Source: JAAYCI01 sp964369525
Lineage (GTDB): Bacteria; Bacillota; Clostridia; Oscillospirales; Ruminococcaceae
Direction: 5' to 3'
Assembly: GCA_964369525.1 (NCBI GenBank)
Contig: CAYJEW010000072.1
Span: forward strand, 1 to 5,481
DNA: 5,481 nt
The notes beneath the pieces are model-generated. The model was given only the letters and a program-made list of their open reading frames with translations, had not been told where the DNA came from and did not search any database. Below, in pieces: positions 4,660 to 5,481 of this stretch. The first letter of the stretch is position 1. Each line of letters starts with the position of its first letter. Position numbers and translations under genes: made by a program.

Positions 4660-5390
4660 GTAAAACAGTTTTGGTTACGGGGGCATCGGGAGACATTGGC
4701 TCGGCCATTGCTACCGCATTTGCACAGGCTGGGTATAATGTAGTGCTGGGGTGCCACAGCAACCCAGAGCGTGCGCACCAGCTACAAAGCCAACTACAAG
4801 CGCAGGGGCATAGCTGTATGGTATGCAAGGCAGACGTTGCCAGACAAGATGAGGTAGCGCATATGTTTGAAGAGGTGCGCCGTACTTTTGGAGATGTAGA
4901 CATACTGGTTAACAATGCAGGTATCTCTCAGCAGAAGCTATTTGACACGCTAAGCCTTGACGACTGGGAGCGTATGATGGCGGTGCATGTTACCGGTACA
5001 TTTTTGTGCTGTAGGCAGGCAATGCGCAGTATGCTGGCCAAAAAGAGCGGGTGCATAGTGAATATAGCTTCTATGTGGGGGCAGGTTGGTGCTGCGTGCG
5101 AGGTGCATTACTCTGCAGCAAAGGCAGCTGTTATTGGGCTTACACGTGCGCTGGCAAAGGAAAGCGGGCCAAGCGGCATACGGGTGAACTGTGTGGCTCC
5201 GGGGGTTGTTGAGGGCGTTATGATGCAGCCGTTTTCGCAGGATGAGAGAGAGAGCCTAAACGAGCAAACCCCACTTGGGCGTGCCGCCACACCAAAGGAT
5301 GTGGCCGACGCCGCTATGTTTTTAGCGTCGGATGCTGCAGGATTTATTACAGGGCAGGTACTTGCGGTAAACGGTGGATTTGTGGTGTAG
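4656..5390 (+). CDS. FabG-like SDR oxidoreductase, probable EF-P 5-aminopentanone reductase (YmfI type)
   Basis: This 244-residue classical short-chain dehydrogenase has a Rossmann-fold TGASGDIG (8-15), NNAG (86-89), catalytic Ser139, Tyr152 and Lys156 (YSAAK), and the C-terminal PGVV and ITGQVLAVNGG segments. Family placement: the QQKLF stretch after NNAGIS, the SMWGQVGAACEVHYSAAK region and the VNGGFVV end match, from memory, Firmicute proteins annotated as EF-P 5-aminopentanone reductase. Such enzymes reduce the 5-aminopentanone group on the EF-P lysine to 5-aminopentanol. A fatty-acid 3-oxoacyl-ACP reductase (FabG) is the main alternative; no fatty-acid genes are nearby. The Asn of the usual N-S-Y-K tetrad appears to be His111. 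The start overlaps the tadA stop by 4 bases (ATGA), with AAGGAG 5 bases before it, so translation is coupled. The pairing with a tRNA-modifying enzyme favours the translation role. Confidence 0.88.
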   Translation: MSKTVLVTGASGDIGSAIATAFAQAGYNVVLGCHSNPERAHQLQSQLQAQGHSCMVCKADVARQDEVAHMFEEVRRTFGDVDILVNNAGISQQKLFDTLSLDDWERMMAVHVTGTFLCCRQAMRSMLAKKSGCIVNIASMWGQVGAACEVHYSAAKAAVIGLTRALAKESGPSGIRVNCVAPGVVEGVMMQPFSQDERESLNEQTPLGRAATPKDVADAAMFLASDAAGFITGQVLAVNGGFVV

Positions 5391-5424
5391 TTTTTTGTGC
5401 TGATAAGTCGACAAAAAAATCAGA

Positions 5425-5447
5425 ATGCTAAAATGCATTTTTAGTGT
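5425..5447 (+). terminator. Weak candidate terminator after the SDR gene
   Basis: ATGCTAAAA (5425-5433) pairs with TTTTAGTGT (5439-5447) through 9 pairs, two of them G-T, with loop TGCAT, followed by ATTTT. The stem is AT-rich and the T-tract short, so this would be a poor terminator. The rest of the 91-base tail (5391-5481) shows no gene. The closing AAAGGGA (5464-5470) could be a ribosome binding site for a gene beyond the window. Confidence 0.25.
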
Positions 5448-5481
5448 ATTTTGCCGTAAGGTAAAGGGAATTGAACACACA

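Noticed and set aside
4044..4778. A 244-codon open frame on the minus strand opposite tadA
   Set aside because: It lies fully antisense to tadA and the start of the SDR gene, has a low-complexity Ser/Ala/Cys-rich product with no domain, and runs through the terminator and promoter region. It is a shadow of GC-rich codons.
5464..5481. A start of a further gene after the AAAGGGA near the window end
   Set aside because: The only in-window start-like codon (TTG) is too close to the AAAGGGA to be used, and no coding frame can be judged in the few remaining bases.

Overview
The window looks like chromosomal DNA from a Gram-positive, low-to-moderate GC bacterium, most likely a clostridial Firmicute. 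This is an inference. It rests on strong AGGAG-type ribosome binding sites before nearly every gene, a response-regulator-then-kinase gene order, a U-tract intrinsic terminator, and a short-chain dehydrogenase resembling the Firmicute YmfI type. I could not run any database search.

Layout from left to right. Positions 12-98 (minus) are a complete tRNA-Leu(CAA) with an encoded CCA end and a candidate promoter at 164-192. Positions 345-2472 (minus) hold a two-component system: an OmpR/PhoB-family response regulator (1795-2472) followed one base later by a membrane sensor histidine kinase (345-1793). The 361-base gap at 2473-2833 is structurally rich. It has two copies of a roughly 74-base palindromic repeat with compensatory stem changes, a third inverted repeat between them that could compete with them for pairing, and an 11-bp-period direct repeat of the sort OmpR/PhoB regulators bind. 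Divergent from the two-component system, on the plus strand, are two small signal-peptide-bearing helical proteins (2834-3277 and 3393-4025), closed by a perfect 18-bp intrinsic terminator (4046-4089). After that, a good sigma-A promoter (4119-4148) drives tadA (4186-4659), which overlaps by 4 bases an SDR reductase gene (4656-5390).

How the parts may work together. The response regulator, kinase and two divergent exported helical proteins look like one envelope-sensing module, comparable in layout to cpxRA/cpxP: the exported proteins may be targets of the regulator, feedback modulators of the kinase, or both. The first exported protein has a weak LTxxQ-like pattern that hints at a Spy/CpxP-like fold. 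The tadA-SDR pair reads as a translation-fidelity operon: tRNA wobble inosine formation plus a probable EF-P 5-aminopentanone reductase. Base composition differs clearly between the AT-rich module and the GC-richer tadA operon, so the module may be an accessory insert beside the tRNA gene.
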